64,000 nucleotides of DNA, from positions 182,149,330 through 182,213,329 of the forward strand of contig NC_066581.1 in the NCBI RefSeq assembly GCF_024323335.1, given 5' to 3'. This DNA is from Lathyrus oleraceus (taxonomy: Eukaryota; Streptophyta; Magnoliopsida; Fabales; Fabaceae). Positions 46,103 to 59,430 of the stretch are shown in pieces (the first letter of the stretch is position 1; each line of letters starts with the position of its first letter). The notes under the pieces are model-generated. The model worked only from the letters and a program-made list of their open reading frames with translations, was not told where the DNA came from and searched no databases. The position numbers and the translations under genes were made by a program.

Positions 46103-49100
46103 TGTCGCTCCCCAGGATTTCCCGAATCCAGGTACAAACGCGAAAAGAGGCAAGGAAAAGAAAGAATAGAGTCGCCAGCTATGTACTTTTATCCCAAGAG
46201 GAGGGAAAGGTAGTACTGCATAACCTAGAGGGAACGGATGAAACAAAGTCTCGAACCAAAGGAAACTGGGTAAGGGGGCCGGTTACGTGAAGGGAAGGTT
46301 ATCGCACCCCTTCACGTCTGTGGTACTCCACAGGATCCACGTTTGCTAGTTATGTCTAAAGTGTGTGTAAAAAAAGTCCTACAAGCAACGCGAAAGAGAG
46401 AAAATCAAAGTAGGGAAAATAAGAAGTTATTGCTCGCACAGGCCCTACCCTGCTGCATACGTATATCAAGAAGGATTGAGAATCAGAGCACCGTAGCTCG
46501 GCTAATCTATTTCTATTTGTTTTGTGTTTTTAGATGGACGACGTTACTACGCAATCTACCGGATGCTCGACCTTTGGAGACTTACTCACCTGTAGTAGAA
46601 GGAGTTAACGTGTCCTTAAGAGAAGAAAATCAAAGAGTTTGTTTGTGTTTTAGAAATGCTCATGCAAGAAAGGAAGTCCTAGACGAAGGAACCGTGCTAC
46701 CTTAATTGACATGCAAACGAGAGACTATACAAAGTCTAGCAATCCTATGGGGATACAACAAGCAAGTCTCAAAAGAGAACAAAAACTGGAAATGGAATGC
46801 CAATCAATGGGCTTACATCCAACTCCAAAAACAAACGGGAAACAGAAAGCCAATCGCTGGTCTTACATCTAACTCCACAAAACAGGAAACAAATAGCCAA
46901 TCAATGGTCTTACATCTGAAAGATTCACAAACAAGCAAACAAGCAATCTAGCAACACACTCTATATGCAAACAAGAGGCTCATACAAGGTTGGGCTTTAG
47001 TCAAGGGGTCATATCAACCTCGACAAACAAGCAAACACTGTAAGGGTGTCTGAGGCTCTTAACCACTGACATTGACCGTCAGGGTGAGCAGATGAAAGGT
47101 AATGAGGACAAGACCTCATTGCTCTTAACTCGGGCCTAGGTGAGCTCGAATCAATGAAAACGTGGGGATCCAGAATGAGGAACCCTACTCTACTTGACTG
47201 ACTCTATATACAAGATCTTGGGTGTTTATTCAAAAGCATCAGCACGTAGTGTGAGCATAATGAAAGACTCAACTGAATAGCAGGGGATTGATTGCTAATC
47301 CCTTCTATTTGCCAATCGCCTCTTCACTTAGGAGGACTTAACAAATGACAATGCCTCATTTAGAGGTCTTTAGCACAAATATAAACAAGCACACACATTG
47401 CCTCTTAAGGAGGACTTCAGCCAAACGCCTGCCAAAAAAGCGATAGGGCTTCCAGACTACATGGAGAAAGAGAGTGGTTACCTAAGTGGTATGCCAACCA
47501 TAAACCAAAGCAAAGCTCAAGCAAGAGCTAAAAGCGACTAAAGTACTTGTGCAAAAGGCTAGTCAATTAGTAACTCAGACAAACAAACACAAAACAGACA
47601 AAACCAATCAACAGTGTTACACCAAGCAAAGCATAAGTGCAAGCACTCAAATTGTTTCATCATTACAAATGACCTACAAAACAGCAAGGGTTAGTGGTCA
47701 AAGTAATTGGCATCTCAAGAGATGAGGCCAAACCAATCATTATTGCTAAACACCTGAAACATCAAACACAATTGGTGAGTACAAACCACTAGTACCAAGA
47801 CTAGGGTCAAAGGCAAGTCAAACAACCAAAACAGCAATCAATACTTCACATGAAGCACATTCAAACATCTCACAAGATGTCCTAAAAAGGATCAAAGCCA
47901 AATCAATAAGCAAAGCCATCAATTGAACAAGATAAGGCAAAGGCAATCAAATGTGATCATCATTGGATATCAAGAATAGAAAATCCATATTAGAACAGAA
48001 ACACAACCAATGATCATAATTTTTTTATGTGAGGTCAACATGTTAAACAAAACCCTCATGCAAAAATTTAGGTCCAGATGATATCAAATGACATGTAAAT
48101 GAAAATGATCAAAGGCAGCATCCAAATGTGTGACACAAATTGTCACACCCAAAGTTCATGTGTCTAAAACAGAGATGAAATGTGCTAAAAATGCCAAACA
48201 AAAGCTTAAAAATCATGTAACATGTTATGAATAAGCATGTCAAATAAGGCAATTGGATCAGATATGAGCATTTCACAAATCAATTAGCACCACATGTCAC
48301 ATTTTGCACCATGTTCAAACACTCAAGCATATTTAAATATCCAGCCACAATAAAATCAGGCAAATGACATCAAAAAATAAAAGATATCAACACAAGCATG
48401 TGAAAAAAAACTGGAGTGAAATTGGATCATTTTGCTATTTTTTGTGATTTTTTGAAATGGATGAAAATAAAATGAATTAATATTGAAAATAATGTGGAAA
48501 ATGATATTGGAAAGAAAACTAGAAGTAGCATCAAGGAGGATCGAACCAAGGAGCATATGGTCAAAGGCGCTTCATGCAAATCAAATAAACAAAATGATAA
48601 GTGCCAACGCTGGAATCGACCCCTGGTACTCAAGGTTATTGGCGCGCTCAAATGAAAAACAATTGGAGAATCCAAAACAATCACACGCCAAGGATCGAAC
48701 AGAGAAACCTAAGGTCATAGGCGCGCTAGCATCAAAACGCATCGTTTGGTTATGGAAAATAAATAAAGAAACACACACGAGGCCAGGAATCGAACCGGTG
48801 AAGGGAAGGTTGCAAGCGCTACACAATAAAGCGCTGCGTTTCACACAGAAACCCTAGCACTGTTCATGGCCGGTGGTTGACGGTGGTTTCCACTGTCTTC
48901 CTCAATGAGACCGGCGGTGCAACAGTGAAATTTTTTCCAGAATTTTGCATGGGATACACCGTTCGAATCGTCTCATTACCAGAAGTATGAATCCAACAAT
49001 CATTTGATCTAATCTTCAATAATAAGCACGGATCGAATGAAAACATAATGCACATCAAAAGTTCAACTCAGCATATCTCACTTAATATTTAGCCAAATCC

Positions 49101-50354
49101 AAAACTATTTATATCAGGATGATTAGTAGTGAAAACTCTACAAGATCATGGCAATAAAACAGTAAATAGTGAGATTCGAAATCTAACCTTCTTGGAGAGC
49201 AGTGAGTTGAAACAGTTGATTCGAGCTCCAGCAATGTCCAGATCTTCTCCTCTACGTGTATCTTGAAGTTTGATGCAAGAAATATCAGCTGAATCCACTT
49301 GAATGAAGCTTAATCTTCAAGATCCATCTTCATAAGTTTGTGTACGATTTGCTTGATTCTTGGCCAAATCCTTCAAACCAGCTCTTGATTCTTCATCAAT
49401 GATCCATGCTGTTAATTATGCAATAATATTGATGAATTATGTGAAGAAAATTCAAGTTTCAATTGAGAAAGTTTTTGGAGGGAAATGAAGTTCTAGATCT
49501 AGAATGTGTGAAAAATGAGCAAAACAGTTAGGATTATCTATTTATACCACCTATTAATTATGCTGCTAATCACAATTAGGCACTTTCCCTCCAAAATACT
49601 CATGCATGGCCAAATGATCATGTGATGTTGTTCCATGCAATGTAATGATGGATTTGGAAAATATTGGTCACAAGAAGCAATATGCAAAAAGAGTGGCTTA
49701 AATTGGAGTTTTGAATCAAAAGTTATGCTATGTTGAACTTCCAAGTGCACTTTGCGATCCGTTGGCCATAATTCTTCAACCATTCATTAGATGCTCATGA
49801 TCTTGGACTTTTTGAAAAGAGGAGGGAAAGATCTTCAACTTTTATGTTCAACAAAAATTCATTTGAAGCTTCTTAGATGTTGGAAAGTCAAGTTGAATGT
49901 GGTCCAAAAACTTGCCATTTTTGGAAACTTGAAATTACAGGTCACTTTCCATTTTGGGAAACTTTTGATCTGACTTCAAAATCTTCAAGGTAGATGTTTG
50001 ACATGATGAATAAGCCTCTTTTGGACAGGAATGAAGTGTCTCAAACTATTTCTCCACCTCAAAGCCCTCAGTTGACTGCACAGTTGACTTGTATGGGCCT
50101 CAGATGACCTGAAAATGCACTGATGACTTTGGACCTCTACCACTTGGCAAAGTTGCTTCAAAATGAACCCTGGCTCATATAAGATTTCTAGAATAATCAT
50201 GTGGCCTTCATCTCAAGGAAAAACTTGCTCTTTTGCACTGAGGAATTCTCTTGAAACTAATTCTTATCGATATGATACAATACAATATGGAATGAGAAAT
50301 GTCCTAAAAAAGAAATGAATGCATGAATGGTGAGGGCAAATTTGAGGTGCTACA
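46103..50354 (-). mobile_element. element X 3' LTR, unit 2, full length (4.25 kb)
   Basis: On the - strand it begins TGTAGCACC at 50354, directly after the polypurine tract, and ends GAGCGACA at 46103. It carries the gagtcgcca terminal block at about 46169, the tRNA-like cluster and the TATA box. The pieces at 46-48 kb are low-complexity, A-rich and non-coding. Frames such as 48483-48857 (124 residues) cross the tRNA-like cluster and are not believed. Confidence 0.75.
48538..48820 (-). repeat. cluster of four tRNA-like/B-box-like motifs in the X LTR, unit 2
   Basis: Same sequences as 43157-43439 with no change in the boxes. Confidence 0.6.
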
Positions 50355-50366
50355 GCTGCCCCTATT
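50355..50366 (-). other. polypurine tract of element X, unit 2
   Basis: - strand AATAGGGGCAGC next to the LTR start TGTAGCACC. It is identical to the last 12 bases of the tract at 2706-2718. Confidence 0.75.
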
Positions 50367-50488
50367 CAATCAACTGGGGACCTGAACGGATGAAAGCAGC
50401 GGCTATCAGACCTTCAAGGTATACAGGGATTGAATACCAAAAGAACCGTAGAATTTGCACTCTGCAGGTGACGAACCAAGGAAAGCGA

Positions 50489-52370
50489 GGAAACCACGAC
50501 CAGACATCAACGGATGAATGGGAAGAAAGAAACCACGACTAGACATCAACGGATGAATGGGAAGAAAGAAACCACGACCAGACATCTCTCGGATGAATGG
50601 GAAGAAAAAAACCACGATCAGACATCTCTCGATGAATGGGAAGAAAGAAACCACGACCAGACATCAACAGATGAATGGGAAGAAAGAAACCACGACCAGA
50701 CATCAACGGATGAATGGGCAGAAAGAAACCACGACCAGACATCTCTCGATGAATGGGAAGAAAGAAACCACGACCAGACATCAACGGATGAATGGGAAGA
50801 AAGAAACCACGACCAGACATCTCTCGCTGAATAGGAAGAAATAAACCACGACCAGACATCAACGGATGAATGGGAAGAAAGAAACCACGAGCAGACATCT
50901 CTCAATGAATGGGAAGAAAGAAACCACGACCAGACATCAACAGATGAATGGGAAGAAAGAAACCACGACCAGACATCTCTCAATGAATGGGAAGAAAGAA
51001 ACCACGACCAATCATCTCTCGATGAATGGGCAGAAAGAAACCACGACCAGACATCAACAGATGAATGGGAAGAAAGAAACCACGACCACACATCTCTCGC
51101 TGAATGGGAAGAAAGAAACCACGACCAGACATCTCTCGATGAATGGGAAGAAAGAAACCACTACCAGACATCTCTCGATGAATGGGAAGAAAGACACCAC
51201 GACCAGACATCAACGGATGAATGGGAAGAAAGAAACCACGACCAAACATCTCTCGATGAATGGGAAGAAAGAAACCACGACCAGACATCTCTCAGATGAA
51301 TGGGAAGAAAGAAACCACGACCAGACATCTCTCGACGAATGGGAAGAAAGAAACCACGACCAGACATCTCTCGGATGAATGGGAAGAAAGAAACCACGAC
51401 CAGACATCTCTCGATGAATGGGAAGAAAGAAACCACGACCAGACATCAACGGATGAATAAGAAGAAAGAAACCACGACCAGACATCTCTCGGATGAATGG
51501 GAAGAAAGAAACCACGACCAAACATCTCTCGATGAATGGGAAGAAAGAAACCACGACCAGACATCTCTTGATGAATGGGAAGAAAGAAACACGACTAGAC
51601 ATCAATGGATGAATGGGAAGAAAGAAACCACGACCAGACATCTCTCGATGAATGGGAAGAAAGAAACCACGACCAGACATCTCTCGGATGAATGGGAAGA
51701 AAGAAACCACGACCAGAAATCTCTCGATGAATGGGAAGAAAGAAACCACGACCAGACATCAACAGATGAATGGGGAGAAAGAAACCACGACCAGACATCA
51801 ACAGATGAATGGGAAGAAAGAAACCACGACCAGACATCAACAGATGAATGGGAAGAAATAAACCACAACCACACATCAATGGATGAATGGGAAGAAAGAA
51901 ACCACGACCAGACATCTCTCGATGAATGGGAAGAAAGAAACCACGACCAGACATCAACCGATGAATGGGAAGAAAGAAACCACGACCAGACATCAACCGA
52001 TGAATGGGAAGAAAGAAACCACGACCAGACATCAACGGATGAATGGGAAGAAAGAAACCACGACCAGACATCTCTCGATGAATGGGAAGAAAGAAACCAC
52101 GACCAGACATCTCTCGGATGAATGGGAAGAAAGAAACCACGACCAAACATCTCTCGATGAATGGGAAGAAAGAAACCACGATCAGACATCTCTCGATGAA
52201 TGGGAATAAAGAAACCACGACCAGACATCAACGGATGAATGGGAAGAAAGAAACCACGACCAGACATCAACGGATGAATGGGAAGAAAGAAACCACGACA
52301 AGACATCAACGGATGAATGGGAAGAAAGAATCCACGACCAGACATCTCTCGATGAATGGGAAGAAAGAAA
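50489..52370. repeat. 39 bp minisatellite, about 48 copies, unit 2
   Basis: The monomer contains gatgaatgggaagaaagaaa and ccacgaccagacatc, followed by either tctctc (type A) or caacg/caaca (type B). A and B monomers are interspersed irregularly, and a few are 40 bp. Because 39 is a multiple of three and the core lacks stops, most frames stay open and give chance repeats such as MNGKKETTTRHLS. The array lies in the 3' UTR of element X, between integrase and polypurine tract. That is where Ogre/Tat elements of pea relatives are known to carry hypervariable tandem repeats. Confidence 0.95.
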
Positions 52371-54047
52371 ACAGATGCTTGTCGGGGACTAACTGGGGAG
52401 ATAATCAAGCTTTCCTTTCACGGACGGGTGTGGAAATAAACTTCTCTGGGGTTTTTTCGATTCTGAATGCTGCCAAGAGCAACGACTCAAATGTGCCATA
52501 CAGATGTTGAAAGATGATTCGCCTCTGCTGGGGATATGATCCAATCTGGTTTAACACATGTATGCATATGTTTGAGTTTTCTATGGCGTAATGCTCCACA
52601 CTGAATGGAAATGCTACGCGATTTGAGAATGCGAATGCAAATGATGATTAATATATGCAAAATGCAAAATGAGGAAAACTCCTGCTGGGAAAGCACACGA
52701 TCGCTTTGCTGAGCACACAATTCTGATTTGATCTTCCAACTCTGTGGGGAGATACAACAATCCTGCTGAGGACACTTACTGATCTGACATTCTCGGAACG
52801 GCAGAGAAACCGACTCAACTAAGGAGTCACTTGTTGGGAAAACACCAACTCTTGACCATGCCAGGGAATAACACTGCTGCTGGGGAAAGGATAACCCTCA
52901 ATGGGGACGACCTCCATTGAACCCGATCCGCTTGGGGATTTCACTGGGGAAAAACTACCAATGCACACCTCCGCTGGGGAAACAGCAACCTTCAGACTTG
53001 CTGGGGAATAACACTCTCAACCCTGCTAGGGGAAACAACAACCTTCAGACTTGCTGGGGAAAAACACTCTCAACCCTGCTAGGGGAAACAACAACCTTCA
53101 GACTTGGCTGCTGAAGCGACACCGATCTTGAATCCGCTGGGGAGATAACAATCTCAAACCTGCTAGGGGAAACAGCAAACTCCAGGCCTGGCTGCTAAGG
53201 GAAACAACGATCCAGAAACTGCTGGGGAGACAAGTTCTGAACTTGCTTTAGACGACCCAACCTCTTACAGTACTGGACAGTGTTGAAACACCTTTGAACA
53301 AACCGCGGCTCATCTGCTTCAGCCAGCAATCAAAGATAGTAACCTGCAAAACGGCAATTCAGACATGCCCCAGGGGATTGTATGGACAAAATACACTCGA
53401 GTGTACTCATCATTCAAAATGATTTTCAAATGTTTTATCTTTCCGCACATTATTGTCTAGCCTTCATGTTTTAAATGCAATGTTTATCAAAAACTCGGAC
53501 GTTTTTGCAAACAAAACAGTAAAATAAAAACAAGAGAGCAATTTGACTGAATAACAACTTTTATTGATTGAAAATGGCCTAAAAAGGAAAATACATCAGG
53601 AAGCAATTCCTAGGAAGAGGTAATTGTGCTAAAAAAAAGAAATAAACTATCCTATTGGCAATGTGAACACGGCATCCACTATTTTCCAATTCTGTTATGA
53701 CTCACAGATCCTCAATTTTCTTCCAAATTCCTTCGCTTTCTGAGAAGAATGATTGGATCGGTCATATCCTTCGAGATGGTAGACACTGAAGCGCAATGAA
53801 GTACAGAAAACTCAGACTGTAGCCTTTTCAAGTTTTCAATCCACTGGGATACCCATTTTTGCCTAAGCCGCCTTTGCTGGTTTTCGACTTACCGGGTGTA
53901 CATATCATTTTTATTCTTTATCCCTAACTTTTGCCCGAACCTTCTTCTTTTTCTTTTGGTTCGCCGGGATGCCCTTTTTTGCCTGGACTCTCTTTTTTTT
54001 GTCCAGCGGGTCAATTTATGCGAAGTATTTTTTGACTACATCTGAGT
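52371..54047 (-). other. 3' UTR of element X, unit 2
   Basis: Non-coding. From 52681 to 53230 the + strand carries many tgctggggaaa-type motifs, including a 53 bp direct repeat (52987, 53040, partial 53093). From 53830 to 54030 it has gcc-tgg/ccggg motifs with T-runs just after the integrase stop. No gene is seen. Confidence 0.6.
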
Positions 54048-54659
54048 TTAAGGGGACGGAAAATCTTCACCATCCATAGTTGTAAGCATCAAGGCTTCAC
54101 CAGAAAAGACCTTCTTAACAACATATGGACCTTCATAATTCGGAGTCCATTTGCCCCTATTATCTGTACCGGGAGGAAGGATCCTCTTCAAAACCAAATC
54201 ACCTGTCTGATAGCTTCGAGGACGCACTTTCTGATCAAAGGCCTTCTTCATCCTTCTCTGATACAGTTGTCCATGGCACACGGCTGCCAATCGCTTCTCC
54301 TCGATAAGGCTCAACTCATTGAACTTTGTCTGAATCCATTCAGCTTCGTCTAACCTGACATCCAGCAGGACTCTTAGAGAAGGAATCTCCACTTCAACAG
54401 GTAGGACTGCTTCCATACCATACACAAGGGAGTAAGGGGTTGCCCCAGTCGACGTACGTACTGAGGTACGGTATCCATGCAAAGCGAAAGGCAACATCTC
54501 GTGCCAATCCTTGTATGTAACGACCATCTTTTGCACAATCTTCTTAATGTTCTTGTTTTCCGCCTCTACATCACCATTCATCTTTGGTCTGTAAGGAGAA
54601 GAATTGTGGTGTTCGATCTTGAAATCTCTGCAGAGCTCTTTCATCATCTTGTTATTGAG
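54048..54659 (-). pseudogene. 5'-truncated Ogre/Tat integrase, unit 2
   Basis: An open 199-residue frame starts at the junction and ends with the normal stop (DGEDFPSP). It keeps the glutamate of the DDE triad (NGDVEAENK) and the C-terminal GDLVLKRI...W.P.YEGPYVV domain. The zinc finger and both aspartates are lost. Two residues differ from the other units (WIQTKF versus WIRTRF). Confidence 0.85.
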
Positions 54660-55042
54660 GGAAGAGAAATAAAACCACTTGGAGTTTCCTTCTTGAGATC
54701 ATAAAGATGATCCAAGTTGCTCCTTTCCTTTGGAATTAGCAAGCAATAAGCAAATGACTCAAGCAATCAAGCAAATATTCAATCAAGCTCCTAGGAATCT
54801 TCCAATTGGCTTTTGTATCTCTTATCTTGAATTTTCCATGACAATGGTTCTTCTAATTGGCTCAAGTTTTGGATCCCTAGCACACAAGAACACACAAATC
54901 AAAAAGTTCCACAATGCAATAGAAAGAATGGACAAGAGTGAGTTTAGAATTAGGATCCTTTCAATTCATCTTCAAGATTAAGCATTCTAAAGGCAGGAGG
55001 CCTAATTGCTCTTTAACAATTTTAGCATTCTAAAGGCGTGAG

Positions 55043-58000
55043 TGTCGCTCCCCAGGATTTCCCGAATCCAGGTACAAACGCGAAAAGAGGCAAGGAAAAG
55101 AAAGAATAGAGTCGCCAGCTATGTACTTTTATCCCAAGAGGAGGGAAAGGTAGTACTGCATAACCTAGAGGGAACGGATGAAACAAAGTCTCGAACCAAA
55201 GGAAACTGGGTAAGGGGGCCGGTTACGTGAAGGGAAGGTTATCGCACCCCTTCACGTCTGTGGTACTCCACAGGATCCACGTTTGCTAGTTATGTCTAAA
55301 GTGTGTGTAAAAAAAGTCCTACAAGCAACGCGAAAGAGAGAAAATCAAAGTAGGGAAAATAAGAAGTTATTGCTCGCACAGGCCCTACCCTGCTGCATAC
55401 GTATATCAAGAAGGATTGAGAATCAGAGCACCGTAGCTCGGCTAATCTATTTCTATTTGTTTTGTGTTTTTTAGATGGACGACGTTACTACGCAATCTAC
55501 CGGATGCTCGACCTTTGGAGACTTACTCACCTGTAGTAGAAGGAGTTAACGTGTCCTTAAGAGAAGAAAATCAAAGAGTTTGTTTGTGTTTTAGAAATGC
55601 TCATGCAAGAAAGGAAGTCCTAGACGAAGGAACCGTGCTACCTTAATTGACATGCAAACGAGAGACTATACAAAGTCTAGCAATCCTATGGGGATACAAC
55701 AAGCAAGTCTCAAAAGAGAACAAAAACTGGAAATGGAATGCCAATCAATGGGCTTACATCCAACTCCAAAAACAAACGGGAAACAGAAAGCCAATCGCTG
55801 GTCTTACATCTAACTCCACAAAACAGGAAACAAATAGCCAATCAATGGTCTTACATCTGAAAGATTCACAAACAAGCAAACAAGCAATCTAGCAACACAC
55901 TCTATATGCAAACAAGAGGCTCATACAAGGTTGGGCTTTAGTCAAGGGGTCATATCAACCTCGACAAACAAGCAAACACTGTAAGGGTGTCTGAGGCTCT
56001 TAACCACTGACATTGACCGTCAGGGTGAGCAGATGAAAGGTAATGAGGACAAGACCTCATTGCTCTTAACTCGGGCCTAGGTGAGCTCGAATCAATGAAA
56101 ACGTGGGGATCCAGAATGAGGAACCCTACTCTACTTGACTGACTCTATATACAAGATCTTGGGTGTTTATTCAAAAGCATCAGCACGTAGTGTGAGCATA
56201 ATGAAAGACTCAACTGAATAGCAGGGGATTGATTGCTAATCCCTTCTATTTGCCAATCGCCTCTTCACTTAGGAGGACTTAACAAATGACAATGCCTCAT
56301 TTAGAGGTCTTTAGCACAAATATAAACAAGCACACACATTGCCTCTTAAGGAGGACTTCAGCCAAACGCCTGCCAAAAAAGCGATAGGGCTTCCAGACTA
56401 CATGGAGAAAGAGAGTGGTTACCTAAGTGGTATGCCAACCATAAACCAAAGCAAAGCTCAAGCAAGAGCTAAAAGCGACTAAAGTACTTGTGCAAAAGGC
56501 TAGTCAATTAGTAACTCAGACAAACAAACACAAAACAGACAAAACCAATCAACAGTGTTACACCAAGCAAAGCATAAGTGCAAGCACTCAAATTGTTTCA
56601 TCATTACAAATGACCTACAAAACAGCAAGGGTTAGTGGTCAAAGTAATTGGCATCTCAAGAGATGAGGCCAAACCAATCATTATTGCTAAACACCTGAAA
56701 CATCAAACACAATTGGTGAGTACAAACCACTAGTACCAAGACTAGGGTCAAAGGCAAGTCAAACAACCAAAACAGCAATCAATACTTCACATGAAGCACA
56801 TTCAAACATCTCACAAGATGTCCTAAAAAGGATCAAAGCCAAATCAATAAGCAAAGCCATCAATTGAACAAGATAAGGCAAAGGCAATCAAATGTGATCA
56901 TCATTGGATATCAAGAATAGAAAATCCATATTAGAACAGAAACACAACCAATGATCATAAATTTTTTTATGTGAGATCAACATGTTAAACAAAACCCTCA
57001 TGCAAAAATTTAGGTCCAGATGATATCAAATGACATGTAAATGAAAATGATCAAAGGCAGCATCCAAATGTGTGACACAAATTGTCACACCCAAAGTTCA
57101 TGTGTCTAAAACAGAGATGAAATGTGCTAAAAATGCCAAACAAAAGCTTAAAAATCATGTAACATGTTATGAATAAGCATGTCAAATAAGGCAATTGGAT
57201 CAGATATGAGCATTTCACAAATCAATTAGCACCACATGTCACATTTTGCACCATGTTCAAACACTCAAGCATATTTAAATATCCAGCCACAATAAAATCA
57301 GGCAAATGACATCAAAAAATAAAAGATATCAACACAAGCATGTGAAAAAAAACTGGAGTGAAATTGGATCATTTTGCTATTTTTTGTGATTTTTTGAAAT
57401 GGATGAAAATAAAATGAATTAATATTGAAAATAATGTGGAAAATGATATTGGAAAGAAAACTAGAAGTAGCATCAAGGAGGATCGAACCAAGGAGCATAT
57501 GGTCAAAGGCGCTTCATGCAAATCAAATAAACAAAATGATAAGTGCCAACGCTGGAATCGACCCCTGGTACTCAAGGTTATTGGCGCGCTCAAATGAAAA
57601 ACAATTGGAGAATCCAAAACAATCACACGCCAAGGATCGAACAGAGAAACCTAAGGTCATAGGCGCGCTAGCATCAAAACGCATCGTTTGGTTATGGAAA
57701 ATAAATAAAGAAACACACACGAGGCCAGGAATCGAACCGGTGAAGGGAAGGTTGCAAGCGCTACACAATAAAGCGCTGCGTTTCACACAGAAACCCTAGC
57801 ACTGTTCATGGCCGGTGGTTGACGGTGGTTTCCACTGTCTTCCTCAATGAGACCGGCGGTGCAACAGTGAAATTTTTTCCAGAATTTTGCATGGGATACA
57901 CCGTTCGAATCGTCTCATTACCAGAAGTATGAATCCAACAATCATTTGATCTAATCTTCAATAATAAGCACGGATCGAATGAAAACATAATGCACATCAA

Positions 58001-59296
58001 AAGTTCAACTCAGCATATCTCACTTAATATTTAGCCAAATCCAAAACTATTTATATCAGGATGATTAGTAGTGAAAACTCTACAAGATCATGGCAATAAA
58101 ACAGTAAATAGTGAGATTCGAAATCTAACCTTCTTGGAGAGCAGTGAGTTGAAACAGTTGATTCGAGCTCCAGCAATGTCCAGATCTTCTCCTCTACGTG
58201 TATCTTGAAGTTTGATGCAAGAAATATCAGCTGAATCCACTTGAATGAAGCTTAATCTTCAAGATCCATCTTCATAAGTTTGTGTACGATTTGCTTGATT
58301 CTTGGCCAAATCCTTCAAACCAGCTCTTGATTCTTCATCAATGATCCATGCTGTTAATTATGCAATAATATTGATGAATTATGTGAAGAAAATTCAAGTT
58401 TCAATTGAGAAAGTTTTTGGAGGGAAATGAAGTTCTAGATCTAGAATGTGTGAAAAATGAGCAAAACAGTTAGGATTATCTATTTATACCACCTATTAAT
58501 TATGCTGCTAATCACAATTAGGCACTTTCCCTCCAAAATACTCATGCATGGCCAAATGATCATGTGATGTTGTTCCATGCAATGTAATGATGGATTTGGA
58601 AAATATTGGTCACAAGAAGCAATATGCAAAAAGAGTGGCTTAAATTGGAGTTTTGAATCAAAAGTTATGCTATGTTGAACTTCCAAGTGCACTTTGCGAT
58701 CCGTTGGCCATAATTCTTCAACCATTCATTAGATGCTCATGATCTTGGACTTTTTGAAAAGAGGAGGGAAAGATCTTCAACTTTTATGTTCAACAAAAAT
58801 TCATTTGAAGCTTCTTAGATGTTGGAAAGTCAAGTTGAATGTGGTCCAAAAACTTGCCATTTTTGGAAACTTGAAATTACAGGTCACTTTCCATTTTGGG
58901 AAACTTTTGATCTGACTTCAAAATCTTCAAGGTAGATGTTTGACATGATGAATAAGCCTCTTTTGGACAGGAATGAAGTGTCTCAAACTATTTCTCCACC
59001 TCAAAGCCCTCAGTTGACTGCACAGTTGACTTGTATGGGCCTCAGATGACCTGAAAATGCACTGATGACTTTGGACCTCTACCACTTGGCAAAGTTGCTT
59101 CAAAATGAACCCTGGCTCATATAAGATTTCTAGAATAATCATGTGGCCTTCATCTCAAGGAAAAACTTGCTCTTTTGCACTGAGGAATTCTCTTGAAACT
59201 AATTCTTATCGATATGATACAATACAATATGGAATGAGAAATGTCCTAAAAAAGAAATGAATGCATGAATGGTGAGGGCAAATTTGAGGTGCTACA
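55043..59296 (-). mobile_element. element X 3' LTR, unit 3, full length (4.25 kb)
   Basis: Same borders and landmarks as the unit 2 LTR, including TATA at 58480-58488 and the tRNA-like cluster at 57480-57762. It differs from unit 2 by only a handful of bases. No gene is supported. Confidence 0.75.
57480..57762 (-). repeat. cluster of four tRNA-like/B-box-like motifs in the X LTR, unit 3
   Basis: Same four boxes as in units 1 and 2. Confidence 0.6.
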
Positions 59297-59308
59297 GCTG
59301 CCCCTATT
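59297..59308 (-). other. polypurine tract of element X, unit 3
   Basis: - strand AATAGGGGCAGC immediately before TGTAGCACC. Confidence 0.75.
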
Positions 59309-59430
59309 CAATCAACTGGGGACCTGAACGGATGAAAGCAGCGGCTATCAGACCTTCAAGGTATACAGGGATTGAATACCAAAAGAACCGTAGAATTTGC
59401 ACTCTGCAGGTGACGAACCAAGGAAAGCGA

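Larger units (their letters stand above)
45721..54659 (-). repeat. tandem unit 2 (8.94 kb)
   Basis: Holds, left to right, a Y-LTR fragment (45721-46102), complete X LTR (46103-50354), polypurine tract, 39 bp minisatellite, 3' UTR and truncated integrase (54048-54659). Both borders carry the same junction, ttgttattgagggaagag, joining integrase to Y-LTR. Confidence 0.9.

Noticed and set aside
50489..52370. CRISPR-like regular repeats
   Set aside because: Monomers are contiguous with no unique spacers, and the genome is a plant's.
50514..52510. Long frames (up to 273 residues, both strands) through the 39 bp minisatellite
   Set aside because: They exist because the monomer length is divisible by three and lacks stops. 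Open frames occur on both strands and several phases, and there is no start context or domain.
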